Shown here: positions 27,811-35,821 of the stretch, piece after piece
How the letters are laid out: each line of letters starts with the position of its first letter
Position numbering within the stretch: the stretch's first letter is position 1
Origin: Mycobacterium sp. OTB74
GTDB lineage: Bacteria; Actinomycetota; Actinomycetes; Mycobacteriales; Mycobacteriaceae
Assembly: GCF_029892685.1 (NCBI RefSeq)
Contig: NZ_JARXVD010000007.1
Span: 1 to 64,000 of the forward strand
DNA length: 64,000 nt
Direction: 5' to 3'
Notes under the pieces: generated by a model
What the model saw: only the letters and a program-made list of their open reading frames with translations
What the model was told of the DNA's origin: nothing
Database searches by the model: none
Translations under genes and position numbers: made by a program

Positions 27811-29220
27811 TCACCCTGCCTGGGTCAGTGCCCGCAGCGGCGAGTGCCGCAGGTCGAATTGGGTCAGGCGCCCGGCCTGGTCCATCATGCCGGTCTGCTG
27901 CAGCCAGACCTCGAACTCGGGCGCCGGGCGCAGCCCCAGAGTGCGCCGGACCGCGAGCACGTCGTGGAAGGACAGGCTCTGGTAGCCCAGCATCACGTCG
28001 TCGGCACCGGGGACGGTGATCACGAAGGCGCACTGCGCGGCCGCCAACAGGGTCAGCAGGGTGTCCATGTCGTTCTGGTCGGCCTCGGCGTGGTTGGTGT
28101 AGCAGACGTCGACACCCATCGGCAGGCCCAGCAGCTTGCCGCAGAAGTGGTCTTCTAACCCGGCCCGGATGATCTGCCGTCCGTCGTAGAGGTATTCCGG
28201 GCCGATGAACCCGACGACGGTGTTGACCAGCAATGGGTCCAGCGCGCGACCCACTCCATAGGCGCGGGCTTCCAAGGTCTGCTGGTCGACGGGCCTGCCT
28301 CCGGTACCCAGGTGGCCACCGGAGCTCAAGGCCGAACCCTGCCCGGTCTCCAGGTACATCACGTTGTTGCCGACGGTGCCACGGTTCAGCGACCGGCCTG
28401 CCTCGTTGCCTTCGAGCAGCAGTGCCATGTCGACGCCGAAGGCCTTGTTCGCGCTCTCGGTGCCGGCCACCGACTGGAACACCAGATCCACCGGTGCGCC
28501 GGCCTCGATCAGTCCGATGGTGGTGGTGATGTGCGACAGCACGCAGGACTGCGCCGGGATGTCGTAGCGGCTGCGGATGTTGTCCAGCAGGTGCAGCAGG
28601 TCCGCGGTGGCCTGCGGCGAATCGGTGGCCGGGTTGATGCCGATGACGGCGTCGCCGCACCCCATCAGCAGACCGTCCAGTACCGCAGCCGCGATGCCGC
28701 GCGGGTCGTCCGTCGGGTGGTTGGGCTGCAGCCGGGTGGCCAGGGTGCCCGGCAGACCCACGGTGGTGCGGAAGGCGGCCCGAACCTGGGTAGCCGCGGT
28801 GACGGCGATCAGGTCCTGGTTGCGCATGATCTTCGAGACGGCAGCGGCCATCTCCGGGGTGATGCCCGGGGCGACGGCCGCAATGCGGGCCGCCGCGTCG
28901 TCCCGGGCCACGGTGTCCAGCAGCCAGTCCCGGAAACCTCCGACGGTCAGGTGAGAGATTTCCGAAAATGCCTGCCGGTCATGGGAATCCATGATCAGCC
29001 GAGTGACCTCGTCGGTCTCGTACGGCACCACCGCATCGTTGAGGAAGGTGTCCAGCGGGAGCTCTGCCAGTGCCCAGGCCGCCGCCGCGCGCTCGGCGTC
29101 GCTGCCCGCGGCGCATCCGGCGAGCTCGTCGCCCGAGCGCAGCGGCGTGGCCTTGGCCATCAGGTCCACGAGCCCGTCGAAGGTGTAATTCACCCCCGAA
29201 ATCCGCTGGTGGTATTTCAT
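27811..29220 (-). CDS. eutB: Ethanolamine ammonia-lyase large subunit
   Basis: A 469-residue TIM-barrel catalytic subunit. Typical segments are LMGCGDAVIGINPATDS, the substrate/cobalamin region FQSVAGTESANKAFGVD, and GLPMGVDVCYTNHAEADQND. With EutC it makes acetaldehyde and ammonia from ethanolamine. It overlaps the permease gene by 4 bp. No microcompartment shell genes, EutA reactivase or evident cobalamin riboswitch accompany it here, so the acetaldehyde is probably removed by the nearby aldehyde dehydrogenase in the cytosol. Confidence 0.96.
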   Translation of the reverse strand: MKYHQRISGVNYTFDGLVDLMAKATPLRSGDELAGCAAGSDAERAAAAWALAELPLDTFLNDAVVPYETDEVTRLIMDSHDRQAFSEISHLTVGGFRDWLLDTVARDDAAARIAAVAPGITPEMAAAVSKIMRNQDLIAVTAATQVRAAFRTTVGLPGTLATRLQPNHPTDDPRGIAAAVLDGLLMGCGDAVIGINPATDSPQATADLLHLLDNIRSRYDIPAQSCVLSHITTTIGLIEAGAPVDLVFQSVAGTESANKAFGVDMALLLEGNEAGRSLNRGTVGNNVMYLETGQGSALSSGGHLGTGGRPVDQQTLEARAYGVGRALDPLLVNTVVGFIGPEYLYDGRQIIRAGLEDHFCGKLLGLPMGVDVCYTNHAEADQNDMDTLLTLLAAAQCAFVITVPGADDVMLGYQSLSFHDVLAVRRTLGLRPAPEFEVWLQQTGMMDQAGRLTQFDLRHSPLRALTQAG

Positions 29221-30665
29221 TTCAGCTCGTCCTCGGCTTCCGCGAGCATTGCGAACTCCTCATCAGGCGAGTTTGCCACCAAACGGTGCCTGCTGTAGAG
29301 CGCGAAGTACAGCATGAAGGCGGCGAACACCGCCAGGCACAGGCCTGCAGCGACGGGGTTGACCACGAAGGTCGAGATCACTGCCACCACCGCAACCACC
29401 AGCGCGAAGCCCGTGGTGACAATGCCGCCCGGCGTGCGGTACGGCCGGTGCATACCGGGCTCGCGGACCCGCAGCACGATGTGGCTGACCATCATCAGGA
29501 CGTAGCTCAACGCAGCACCGAAAACAGCCATGTTGAGGATCAGGTCACCGTGACCGGTCAGCGACAGCAGGAAGGCGACGACGCCCGGAACGATCAGGGC
29601 CAGTGTCGGGGCTTTTCGCGAGTTGGTGACCGACAGCCGCGTCGGCAGGTAGCCGGCCCGGGACAGCGCGAAGGTCTGCCGCGAGTACGCGTAGATGATC
29701 GAGAAAAAGCTGGCGATCAGACCGAACAAGCCGATGTAGTTGACTGCCTTGGCCGCCATGCCGTGTCCACCGAGCGCCTGCACCAGCGGGTCGTCGACAT
29801 GTGACATCGCCTCCGCGCCAGTGGCGCCGGTAGCCAGGAACAGCACAGCCGCACAGGTGACGATCAGCACCAACATCGCCGCGATGATGCCGCGGGGCAC
29901 ATTCTTTTCCGGGTTGGCAGTTTCCTCGGCAGCCAGCGGCACACCCTCGACCGCCAGGAAGAACCAGATCGCGAACGGAATCGCGGCCCAGATGCCCAGG
30001 TATCCGTGCGGCAGGAAGGACGATGCTCCGGCCGCAGCGGCGTCGGGCGCGATGTTGGTCAGGTTCGCGACGTCGAAGCTGCCAATGGCGTTGACCGAGA
30101 AGATGACCAGGCCCAGCAGCGCGACGGCGGTGATCACGAACATCAGCCGCAGCGCTTCACCGACGCCGGCGAGGTGGATGCCGATGAAGATGACGAACGC
30201 CGCCAGGTACACCCACCAGCCTTTGTGAATCCCGAAGAGCCCCAACGATTCGACGTAGCCGCCGATGAACGTGGCAATGGCCGCCGGGGCGATCGAGTAC
30301 TCGATGAGAATCGCAGTGCCGGTGGCGAAACCACCCCATGGACCCAATGCACGGCGGGCGAAGGTGTAGCCGCCGCCGGCCGCGGGCAATGCCGAGGACA
30401 GTTCAGCCAGGCCCAGCACCATGCAGAAGTACATGGCGGCGATGATCACCACGGCGATCAGCAGGCCGCCGAAACCGCCTTGCGCGAGGCCGAAATTCCA
30501 GCCGGAGAAGTCGCCGGAGATGACGTAGCTGACGCCGAGGCCGGCGAGCAGCAGCCAGCCCGCGGTGCCCTTCTTCAGCTGGCGCTTCCGGAGGTATTCG
30601 TCGCTCTCGATGTGCTCTTCGACACCGTGAGCGGCGTGCTCACTCGGTGGATTGGTAATTGACAC
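29217..30665 (-). CDS. Ethanolamine permease (APC family)
   Basis: A 482-residue polytopic membrane protein of the amino acid-polyamine-organocation family with about 12 membrane helices. Its placement directly upstream of eutB (4-bp overlap) and motifs such as ELSSALPAAGGGYTFARRALGP point to ethanolamine uptake. The cytosolic N-terminus is long and charged (HVEEHIESDEYLRKRQLKKG-like). The 190-bp upstream gap holds the aldehyde dehydrogenase terminator at 30787-30812, so eut genes probably have their own promoter in 30666-30786. Confidence 0.92.
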   Translation of the reverse strand: MSITNPPSEHAAHGVEEHIESDEYLRKRQLKKGTAGWLLLAGLGVSYVISGDFSGWNFGLAQGGFGGLLIAVVIIAAMYFCMVLGLAELSSALPAAGGGYTFARRALGPWGGFATGTAILIEYSIAPAAIATFIGGYVESLGLFGIHKGWWVYLAAFVIFIGIHLAGVGEALRLMFVITAVALLGLVIFSVNAIGSFDVANLTNIAPDAAAAGASSFLPHGYLGIWAAIPFAIWFFLAVEGVPLAAEETANPEKNVPRGIIAAMLVLIVTCAAVLFLATGATGAEAMSHVDDPLVQALGGHGMAAKAVNYIGLFGLIASFFSIIYAYSRQTFALSRAGYLPTRLSVTNSRKAPTLALIVPGVVAFLLSLTGHGDLILNMAVFGAALSYVLMMVSHIVLRVREPGMHRPYRTPGGIVTTGFALVVAVVAVISTFVVNPVAAGLCLAVFAAFMLYFALYSRHRLVANSPDEEFAMLAEAEDELK

Positions 30666-30786
30666 TTCAAACTCCTATGGGAATGGCGGAACGCCACGGT
30701 CGCCTGCCCCCAGAAATGCCTGGTGCCGACGTGGATTGATTTGTCGCCGAACGCTTTAGGGCAGCGCCGACCAAAGTGCCCGGTGT

Positions 30787-30812
30787 GAGCGCCCGCCCCC
30801 AGGGGGGCGCTC
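30787..30812 (-). terminator. GC-rich hairpin after aldehyde dehydrogenase
   Basis: GAGCGCCC at 30787-30794 pairs with GGGCGCTC at 30805-30812 and the loop adds CCC/GGG pairs. It lies 45 bp after the aldehyde dehydrogenase stop and before the permease promoter region. There is no U-tract. Confidence 0.6.
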
Positions 30813-30856
30813 GTCACAGGGAGATCAGAAATCTCGCTTCCTCGCGCGAGCGCCTG

Positions 30857-32380
30857 TCAGAAGAACCCTTGGGCCTTGGTCGAATACGACACCAGCAGGT
30901 TCTTGGTCTGCTGGTAGTGATCCAGCATCATCTTGTGGTTTTCCCGGCCGATGCCGGACTGCTTGTAGCCGCCGAACGCCGCGTGTGCGGGATACATGTG
31001 GTAGCAGTTGGTCCACACCCGACCGGCCTTGATGTCGCGTCCGGCCCGGTACGCGGTGTTGCCGTCGCGGCTCCACACCCCGGCACCCAGGCCGTACAGG
31101 GTGTTGTTGGCGATCGAGATGGCGTCGTCGTAGTCCTTGAATGACGTCACCGAGACCACGGGGCCGAAAATCTCCTCCTGGAAAATCCGCATGCCGTTGT
31201 TGCCGGCGAAGATGGTCGGGCTGACGTAGTAGCCGCCGTTGAGGTCGCCACCGAGCTGAGCCCGCTCGCCACCGGTAATCAGCTGCGCCCCTTCGGATTT
31301 GCCAATCTCGATGTAGGACAGGATCTTCTCCAGCTGGTCATTGGACGCCTGGGCGCCGACCATGGTCTCGGTGTCCAGCGGGTCGCCCTGGCGCACTGCC
31401 TTGGTCCGGACCGCGGCAAGTGCCAGGAACTCGTCGTAGATGTCGGCCTGGATCAGGCTGCGCGACGGGCAGGTGCACACCTCACCCTGATTCAGGGCGA
31501 ACATGGTGAACCCTTCCAGAGCCTTGTCCTGGAAGTCGTCGGCGGCGGCCAGCACGTCGTTGAAGAAGATGTTGGGGCTCTTGCCGCCCAGCTCGAGCGT
31601 GACCGGAATCAGGTTCTGGCTGGCGTACTGCATGATCAACCGGCCGGTGGTGGTCTCACCGGTGAACGCAATCTTGGCGATCCGGTTGCTCGACGCCAGC
31701 GGCTTACCAGCCTCGACGCCAAAACCGTTGACCACGTTGACAGTACCCGGCGGCAGCAGGTCGCCGATCACCGAGAACAGGAACATGATCGAGGCCGGGG
31801 TCTGCTCGGCCGGCTTGAGCACAATCGCGTTGCCTGCGGCCAGGGCCGGTGCCAGCTTCCAGACCGCCATCAGGATCGGGAAGTTCCACGGGATGATCTG
31901 TCCGACCACGCCGAGCGGCTCATGGAAGTGGTAGGCGACGGTATCGTCGTCGATCTCAGAGATCGAGCCTTCCTGAGCCCGCAGCACGCCGGCGAAATAC
32001 CGGAAGTGGTCAACCGCCAACGGAATATCGGCGGCCAGGGCCTCACGCACCGGCTTGCCGTTGTCCCACGACTCGGCGACGGCGATAGCCTCGAGGTTCT
32101 GTTCCATCCGGTCGGCGATCAGGTTCAGCACCCGGGCGCGGGCGGCCGGCGCGGTCTTGCCCCAGGCGGGGGCGGCGGCATGGGCGGCATCGAGTGCCTT
32201 CTCGATGTCGGACTCGTCCGAACGGGCGATCTCGCAGAACACCTCACCGGTCACCGGGGTGCGGTTTTCGAAGTACCGGCCCGCATTGGGAGCCACCCAC
32301 TCGCCGTTGATGTAGTTGTCGTAGCGAGCCGGATACGTCATCACCGAGCCCTCAGCTCCGGGACGCGCGTAAACAGTCAT
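30857..32380 (-). CDS. Aldehyde dehydrogenase (acetaldehyde-oxidising type)
   Basis: A 507-residue NAD-dependent aldehyde dehydrogenase of the ExaC/AldB-like group. The catalytic Cys is in [12 protein letters not shown] and the general-base Glu in [13 protein letters not shown]; the NAD loop is [10 protein letters not shown] and the assembly motif [10 protein letters not shown]. It most likely oxidises the acetaldehyde formed by EutBC to acetate. The ATG at 32380 ([11 protein letters not shown]) is preferred to a longer frame. The GAF regulator lies just upstream on the same strand. Confidence 0.93.
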   Translation of the reverse strand: MTVYARPGAEGSVMTYPARYDNYINGEWVAPNAGRYFENRTPVTGEVFCEIARSDESDIEKALDAAHAAAPAWGKTAPAARARVLNLIADRMEQNLEAIAVAESWDNGKPVREALAADIPLAVDHFRYFAGVLRAQEGSISEIDDDTVAYHFHEPLGVVGQIIPWNFPILMAVWKLAPALAAGNAIVLKPAEQTPASIMFLFSVIGDLLPPGTVNVVNGFGVEAGKPLASSNRIAKIAFTGETTTGRLIMQYASQNLIPVTLELGGKSPNIFFNDVLAAADDFQDKALEGFTMFALNQGEVCTCPSRSLIQADIYDEFLALAAVRTKAVRQGDPLDTETMVGAQASNDQLEKILSYIEIGKSEGAQLITGGERAQLGGDLNGGYYVSPTIFAGNNGMRIFQEEIFGPVVSVTSFKDYDDAISIANNTLYGLGAGVWSRDGNTAYRAGRDIKAGRVWTNCYHMYPAHAAFGGYKQSGIGRENHKMMLDHYQQTKNLLVSYSTKAQGFF

Positions 32381-32461
32381 GGGTCTCACTCCTAGCCGTA
32401 TTGATGACACTGCCGTTTAGCCGACACTGTGTTGCTGATCACCAACGGTAGTCCGTCATGC

Positions 32462-32480
32462 GTTGCATCACAGTTGCATC
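32462..32480. promoter_or_regulatory. Direct repeat GTTGCATC before aldehyde dehydrogenase
   Basis: GTTGCATC occurs at 32462-32469 and 32473-32480, an 11-bp period. It sits about 82-100 bp upstream of the dehydrogenase ATG, next to the 3' end of the GAF regulator gene. The one-turn spacing is typical of an operator; the GAF regulator is the obvious candidate to bind. Confidence 0.4.
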
Positions 32481-32494
32481 GTTTCGGCCCGTCG

Positions 32495-33778
32495 TCAGGC
32501 CAGTTCTGCATCCAACCCGGCCAGGTGCCCGACGGCCTGCGCACGGACCACCGCATCAGCCGACGGGTGGTTCTGCAACAGCTGCCAGCCGTGCCGGTCG
32601 TCGCGGCCGTCAGGCAGAGCTAACCAACGGCGAAGCAACCCAACGTGTCCGGCAGCCGAAGCCGAGAGCACTGCGCTTCTCATGCTCTCGCCCAACTCGG
32701 TACGCAACCGGGCGACCGCAGGAGAGGCCGACTGCGGCAGCAGTGCACCCGAGTAGTACGTCAACGCGGCGTCGACATCGCCACGTTGCAACGCCGCGAA
32801 CACGTCCGCCAGATCACTGTCCACCGGGGCCAGCAGCCGGTAGGGCCGCGACGCGACAAACTGCGCGCCGATCACCCGCCGCAACCGCGACATCTCGACT
32901 CTGATGGTCACCGCGTCAAGATCGTTGTCGTCCAACAACATTGCCAGGTGGTCGGCTGTCAGTCCTTCCGGATGCCGAGTCAGTAGCACCAGGATGTCGG
33001 CGTGACGGCCAGTGAGCGCGTGCTGTCTGGGCTGGCCGTCGTCACCAGTCACGACCCAGCACGGCCGGTTTGCGCCCAGCACCGTGAGCCGGGGTTGCGC
33101 GGAGACGGCAACTGGCTGGATCAGGCGCTGCAGCGCCAGGTGGTTCTCGATGGCCATCACCGTGGCACGCAGCAGGGCAAGTGTCTGAGTCGAGGCAACC
33201 TCACTGTCCCCGGTCAGATCTATGCAGCCGATCTGCGCACCACTGACCGGATCGTGCACCGGCACCGCGGTACAGGTCCAGGGTTGCACCAGCCGGGAGA
33301 AATGTTCGGACCCGCAGATCTGTAGCTCCCGGTCCAGCGCCAGTGCGGTACCCGGCGCATTGGTGCCCGCGCCGCGTTCGCTCCAGTCGGCACCTGGCAC
33401 GAAGTTCATCGTCTCGGCCTTCGCGATGGCTTCCGAGTCGCCCTCCACCCACAGCAGCGTGCCGTCGGCGCCGGTGACCGCAACCACGACACCGGTGTCC
33501 TTGGCATCGTCGACCAGGAGCTTGCGGATCACCGGCAGCGCCGGGGCTAGCGGCTGAGCAGCCCGGATCTGATCCAGCGCGACCGCAGTTGATGCGGTCT
33601 GTGCGCCGCCGCGGTCCGGATCCACGCCGGTTGCCAGGCTCCGCCGCCAACTCTCGGCAATGATCGGGCGGACAGCGGAATCGAGGTGGTCGGCGTCCAG
33701 TTCACCGGTGATGAACCGTTGGTGCACAGCCACCAATTCTGAGCCGGCCGACGGCTCCGTGAACCGGCTGGTTACCAC
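32495..33778 (-). CDS. GAF-domain transcriptional regulator
   Basis: A regulator of about 427 residues. The N-terminal half resembles the sensory part of AcoR-type regulators: IIAESWRRSLATGVDP, then a GAF domain with GADWSERGAGTNAPGTALALDRELQICGSEHF (in two parts) and ATVMAIENHLALQRL. The C-terminal ~150 residues lack an AAA+ sigma54 domain and instead hold a winged-helix-like part (LTADHLAMLLDDNDLDAVTIRVEMSRLRRVIG). The GTG at 33778 (MVTSRFTEP) follows AGGAG by 10 nt; GTG 33787 is also possible. Its site next to aldehyde dehydrogenase and eut genes suggests it responds to ethanolamine or acetaldehyde. Confidence 0.82.
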   Translation of the reverse strand: MVTSRFTEPSAGSELVAVHQRFITGELDADHLDSAVRPIIAESWRRSLATGVDPDRGGAQTASTAVALDQIRAAQPLAPALPVIRKLLVDDAKDTGVVVAVTGADGTLLWVEGDSEAIAKAETMNFVPGADWSERGAGTNAPGTALALDRELQICGSEHFSRLVQPWTCTAVPVHDPVSGAQIGCIDLTGDSEVASTQTLALLRATVMAIENHLALQRLIQPVAVSAQPRLTVLGANRPCWVVTGDDGQPRQHALTGRHADILVLLTRHPEGLTADHLAMLLDDNDLDAVTIRVEMSRLRRVIGAQFVASRPYRLLAPVDSDLADVFAALQRGDVDAALTYYSGALLPQSASPAVARLRTELGESMRSAVLSASAAGHVGLLRRWLALPDGRDDRHGWQLLQNHPSADAVVRAQAVGHLAGLDAELA

Positions 33779-33870
33779 GGCAATCACACTCCTCGCGGGC
33801 CCAGTATGGCCACCCACGTCGCCGTTAGGGTAGTCGACCTGGCGGGCAGATCAGCGGGAGTTCGCCCTGA

Positions 33871-33918
33871 CTGTGTGGTCTTGCCCCCAGCTCTCCTTCC
33901 AGGGGCAAGACCACACAG
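33871..33918 (-). terminator. 17-bp hairpin after esxT
   Basis: CTGTGTGGTCTTGCCCC at 33871-33887 pairs perfectly with its complement at 33902-33918 over a 14-nt loop. It begins 14 bp past the esxT stop and marks the end of the eccC4-to-esxT operon. There is no U-tract. Confidence 0.7.
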
Positions 33919-33932
33919 AGCTCGTGGTGGGC

Positions 33933-34229
33933 CTAGAAGGCCCAGTCGCCGGCAGCCCGACGATCAGTGGCCGCGACGTCGTCGGCGCCGTCCCGCACCG
34001 CGTTTCCCAGGCTGTGCAGGATGTCATTGAGCGCCGCCGCCGACTGATTCCAGCGCGCCTGCTCGGCACTGAATGCCTCGGCGGCCTCGCGCGTCCAGGT
34101 GGCCTGCAGCGGAGCGACCAGTTGGCGCAACTCCTCTAGAGCGGTGTTAAGCCGCGACGAGGTTGTGTGAATCTGCTGACGAACGGTGAACTCGATCTCG
34201 CCAAAGTTGTACGAAAGTACCGATGCCAT
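33933..34229 (-). CDS. esxT: ESX-4 WXG100-type protein EsxT
   Basis: A 98-residue helical-hairpin protein matching M. tuberculosis EsxT (VLSYNFGEIEFTVRQQIHTTSSRL and ADDVAATDRRAAG are recognisable). It pairs with EsxU and is exported by ESX-4. The turn between helices reads W-T-R, not the canonical W-x-G, as in M. tuberculosis EsxT. ATG 34229 follows the esxU stop by 13 bp. It is last in the operon, before a strong hairpin. Confidence 0.93.
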   Translation of the reverse strand: MASVLSYNFGEIEFTVRQQIHTTSSRLNTALEELRQLVAPLQATWTREAAEAFSAEQARWNQSAAALNDILHSLGNAVRDGADDVAATDRRAAGDWAF

Positions 34230-34242
34230 GACCGCCTCGACT

Positions 34243-34566
34243 TCAGATGGTGTGTCCGGTGGCGCCAATGCGCTGCGAATGCGCCTCCGCCGAGTATCGA
34301 AGCGACTCGGCGTTGGCTCGGATGGTCTCGGCGATGCGCTGCAACGAGGCATGCAGCCTGATCGACTCGGTGTTCCAGCGATTGACCACGTCCTGAAACC
34401 GCGTGGCCGCTGCGCCACCCCAGACGGTCGGCGGAATCGCGGTCATCTGGCCGATGAAGCTGCCCAGCATGGCCCGAATCTCCTCGTTGCGCCCATCGAT
34501 CTTGGTCGAGACACCCGCCATCTGATCGAAATCGGCATTCAGGGCGCCACTTTCCGGTGCTGTCAT
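34243..34566 (-). CDS. esxU: ESX-4 WXG100-type protein EsxU
   Basis: A 107-residue WXG100 protein with a canonical turn (PPTVWGGAAATRF). It is the partner of EsxT. The longer frame upstream is not conserved; ATG 34566 (MTAPESGALNADF) has GAGAGGAAC 5-13 nt upstream. A SigM-type promoter ends 29 bp before the start, so esxU-esxT can be transcribed separately from eccC4 and the Rv3446c-like gene. Confidence 0.93.
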   Translation of the reverse strand: MTAPESGALNADFDQMAGVSTKIDGRNEEIRAMLGSFIGQMTAIPPTVWGGAAATRFQDVVNRWNTESIRLHASLQRIAETIRANAESLRYSAEAHSQRIGATGHTI

Positions 34567-34594
34567 GGTGTTCCTCTCTGTTGTTTGATTGATT

Positions 34595-34621
34595 GGACGC
34601 ACCGGTCGGCGATTCGGTTCC
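34595..34621 (-). promoter_or_regulatory. SigM-type promoter of esxU-esxT
   Basis: On the minus strand GGAAC (34621-34617), 17 bp, CGTCC (34599-34595). The -35 is embedded in ATGGAACCGAA, an 11-mer also found at the eccC4 promoter. SigM control of esxU-esxT is established in M. tuberculosis; this site fits its consensus. Confidence 0.8.
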
Positions 34622-34639
34622 ATCTTTTTCGGGGACTCT

Positions 34640-35821
34640 TCAGCCGACCCGGTGCGCCGAGCGCACGGCCGTCTCGCAGTGCGGGCGTGCAGCGGCGCCC
34701 TGGCAGCCGATGGCGATCCGCACTGGCCCGTCGAGCACCACCGACCAGTCGACGACCTTGCCGGCCCGTACCTCGCGATAGGTGACGGCGGATCGGCCTG
34801 CGCTGGTGCCGCCGCCATTGAAGTCGACGACGACGCCGACCGGCAGCCCGGAGGCGGCATCGCGCAGCGACCGCGCGGCCTGCTCCAATGTGTGCCCTGG
34901 CGGAACCAGCGTCTGGGTGATGTGAAGGGCTTGCGCTGGATCCGTGGGTGAAATCACCTGCACCCGTGCCGAACCCGAGCCTGACGCCACCCGGTCCACC
35001 GCCCACTGCGCCGGAACCTGGACGGCCACCCGGCCCTCCACCATCCAGGTCAGTTCGGTCGGAGTGGCGACGGCCACCGGGTCTGGGTGAGCACCGCCAT
35101 CATGTGGCACCGCGAGCACCAATGACCCGGCCACTGATATGACACCGACACCGATCACCGCGGTTCGGGTCCAGAATCGACGCCTGGAAATGTCGGTGTC
35201 AGGCGGTGTCGTGGACTCCATATCGACATGCTCCAAGAGGTCGGGGCATCGCAGAATCCGAGCCTGCACTCCCCTATTCCTCAGTTGCTCAGCGATTTCC
35301 GACGCCAGCTCGGCAGCTCCTGGAACCGCCGCAGGCGCATCGACCACCACGTCATCGGTGGCCCGCACATGGGCGAGGACCGCGTCGGACATACTCATCG
35401 TCCTGCGCAGCGGCACCGCCGCCACCCCTGGCCGTGCGATCCGCACCAGGTCCTGCCCCACCTCTACCACCACGCACGTCGGCCAGCCAGCTACCGCACG
35501 GAGCACATCATCACGCTGCTGTGCAATGACATTCGCTGCGCAATGCTGCGCGGACCGCTGCACTCGGCGTATCCGCACCGATGTCCACCACGTCGGGAAC
35601 ACCACGGTCACGGCGCCGGCCTCGCCACCGACAGCCGCGGATATCACCGCACACCAAATCCGGTCAGAATCGACCACTGCCCTACCCTGTAGCCCCAACG
35701 GGTCATCGATGCAGTCGAGGGCTTGCGAAACCAACTCGCCGTCAACGCTTTCCGGACCCGTGATGGTCGCCGGCCCCACAACCACCGTCGCGTGCGACCG
35801 CATCACGGCGGATCGGTCCAT
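34640..35821 (-). CDS. ESX-4-associated membrane protein (Rv3446c-like)
   Basis: A 393-residue protein in the position of Rv3446c, present in ESX-4 loci and called a type VII secretion-associated protein. A cytosolic part of about 210 residues with an ASKHA-like beginning (ATVVVGPATITGPESVDGELV) is followed by one membrane helix near 214-235 (VIGVGVISVAGSLVLAV) and an extracytoplasmic domain of about 155 residues with two Cys near the C-terminus. Its exact role in ESX-4 is unknown. It overlaps eccC4 by about 19 bp and precedes esxU. Confidence 0.87.
   Translation of the reverse strand: MDRSAVMRSHATVVVGPATITGPESVDGELVSQALDCIDDPLGLQGRAVVDSDRIWCAVISAAVGGEAGAVTVVFPTWWTSVRIRRVQRSAQHCAANVIAQQRDDVLRAVAGWPTCVVVEVGQDLVRIARPGVAAVPLRRTMSMSDAVLAHVRATDDVVVDAPAAVPGAAELASEIAEQLRNRGVQARILRCPDLLEHVDMESTTPPDTDISRRRFWTRTAVIGVGVISVAGSLVLAVPHDGGAHPDPVAVATPTELTWMVEGRVAVQVPAQWAVDRVASGSGSARVQVISPTDPAQALHITQTLVPPGHTLEQAARSLRDAASGLPVGVVVDFNGGGTSAGRSAVTYREVRAGKVVDWSVVLDGPVRIAIGCQGAAARPHCETAVRSAHRVG

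Noticed and set aside
27038..28660. 540-residue open frame over eutB-eutC
   Set aside because: Its first half is an Arg/Pro/Gly-rich shadow of eutB; only the part from 27808 downstream is the real eutC.
30666..30786. Cobalamin riboswitch before the ethanolamine permease
   Set aside because: No recognisable B12-box sequence was found in the gap despite the B12-dependent enzyme downstream.
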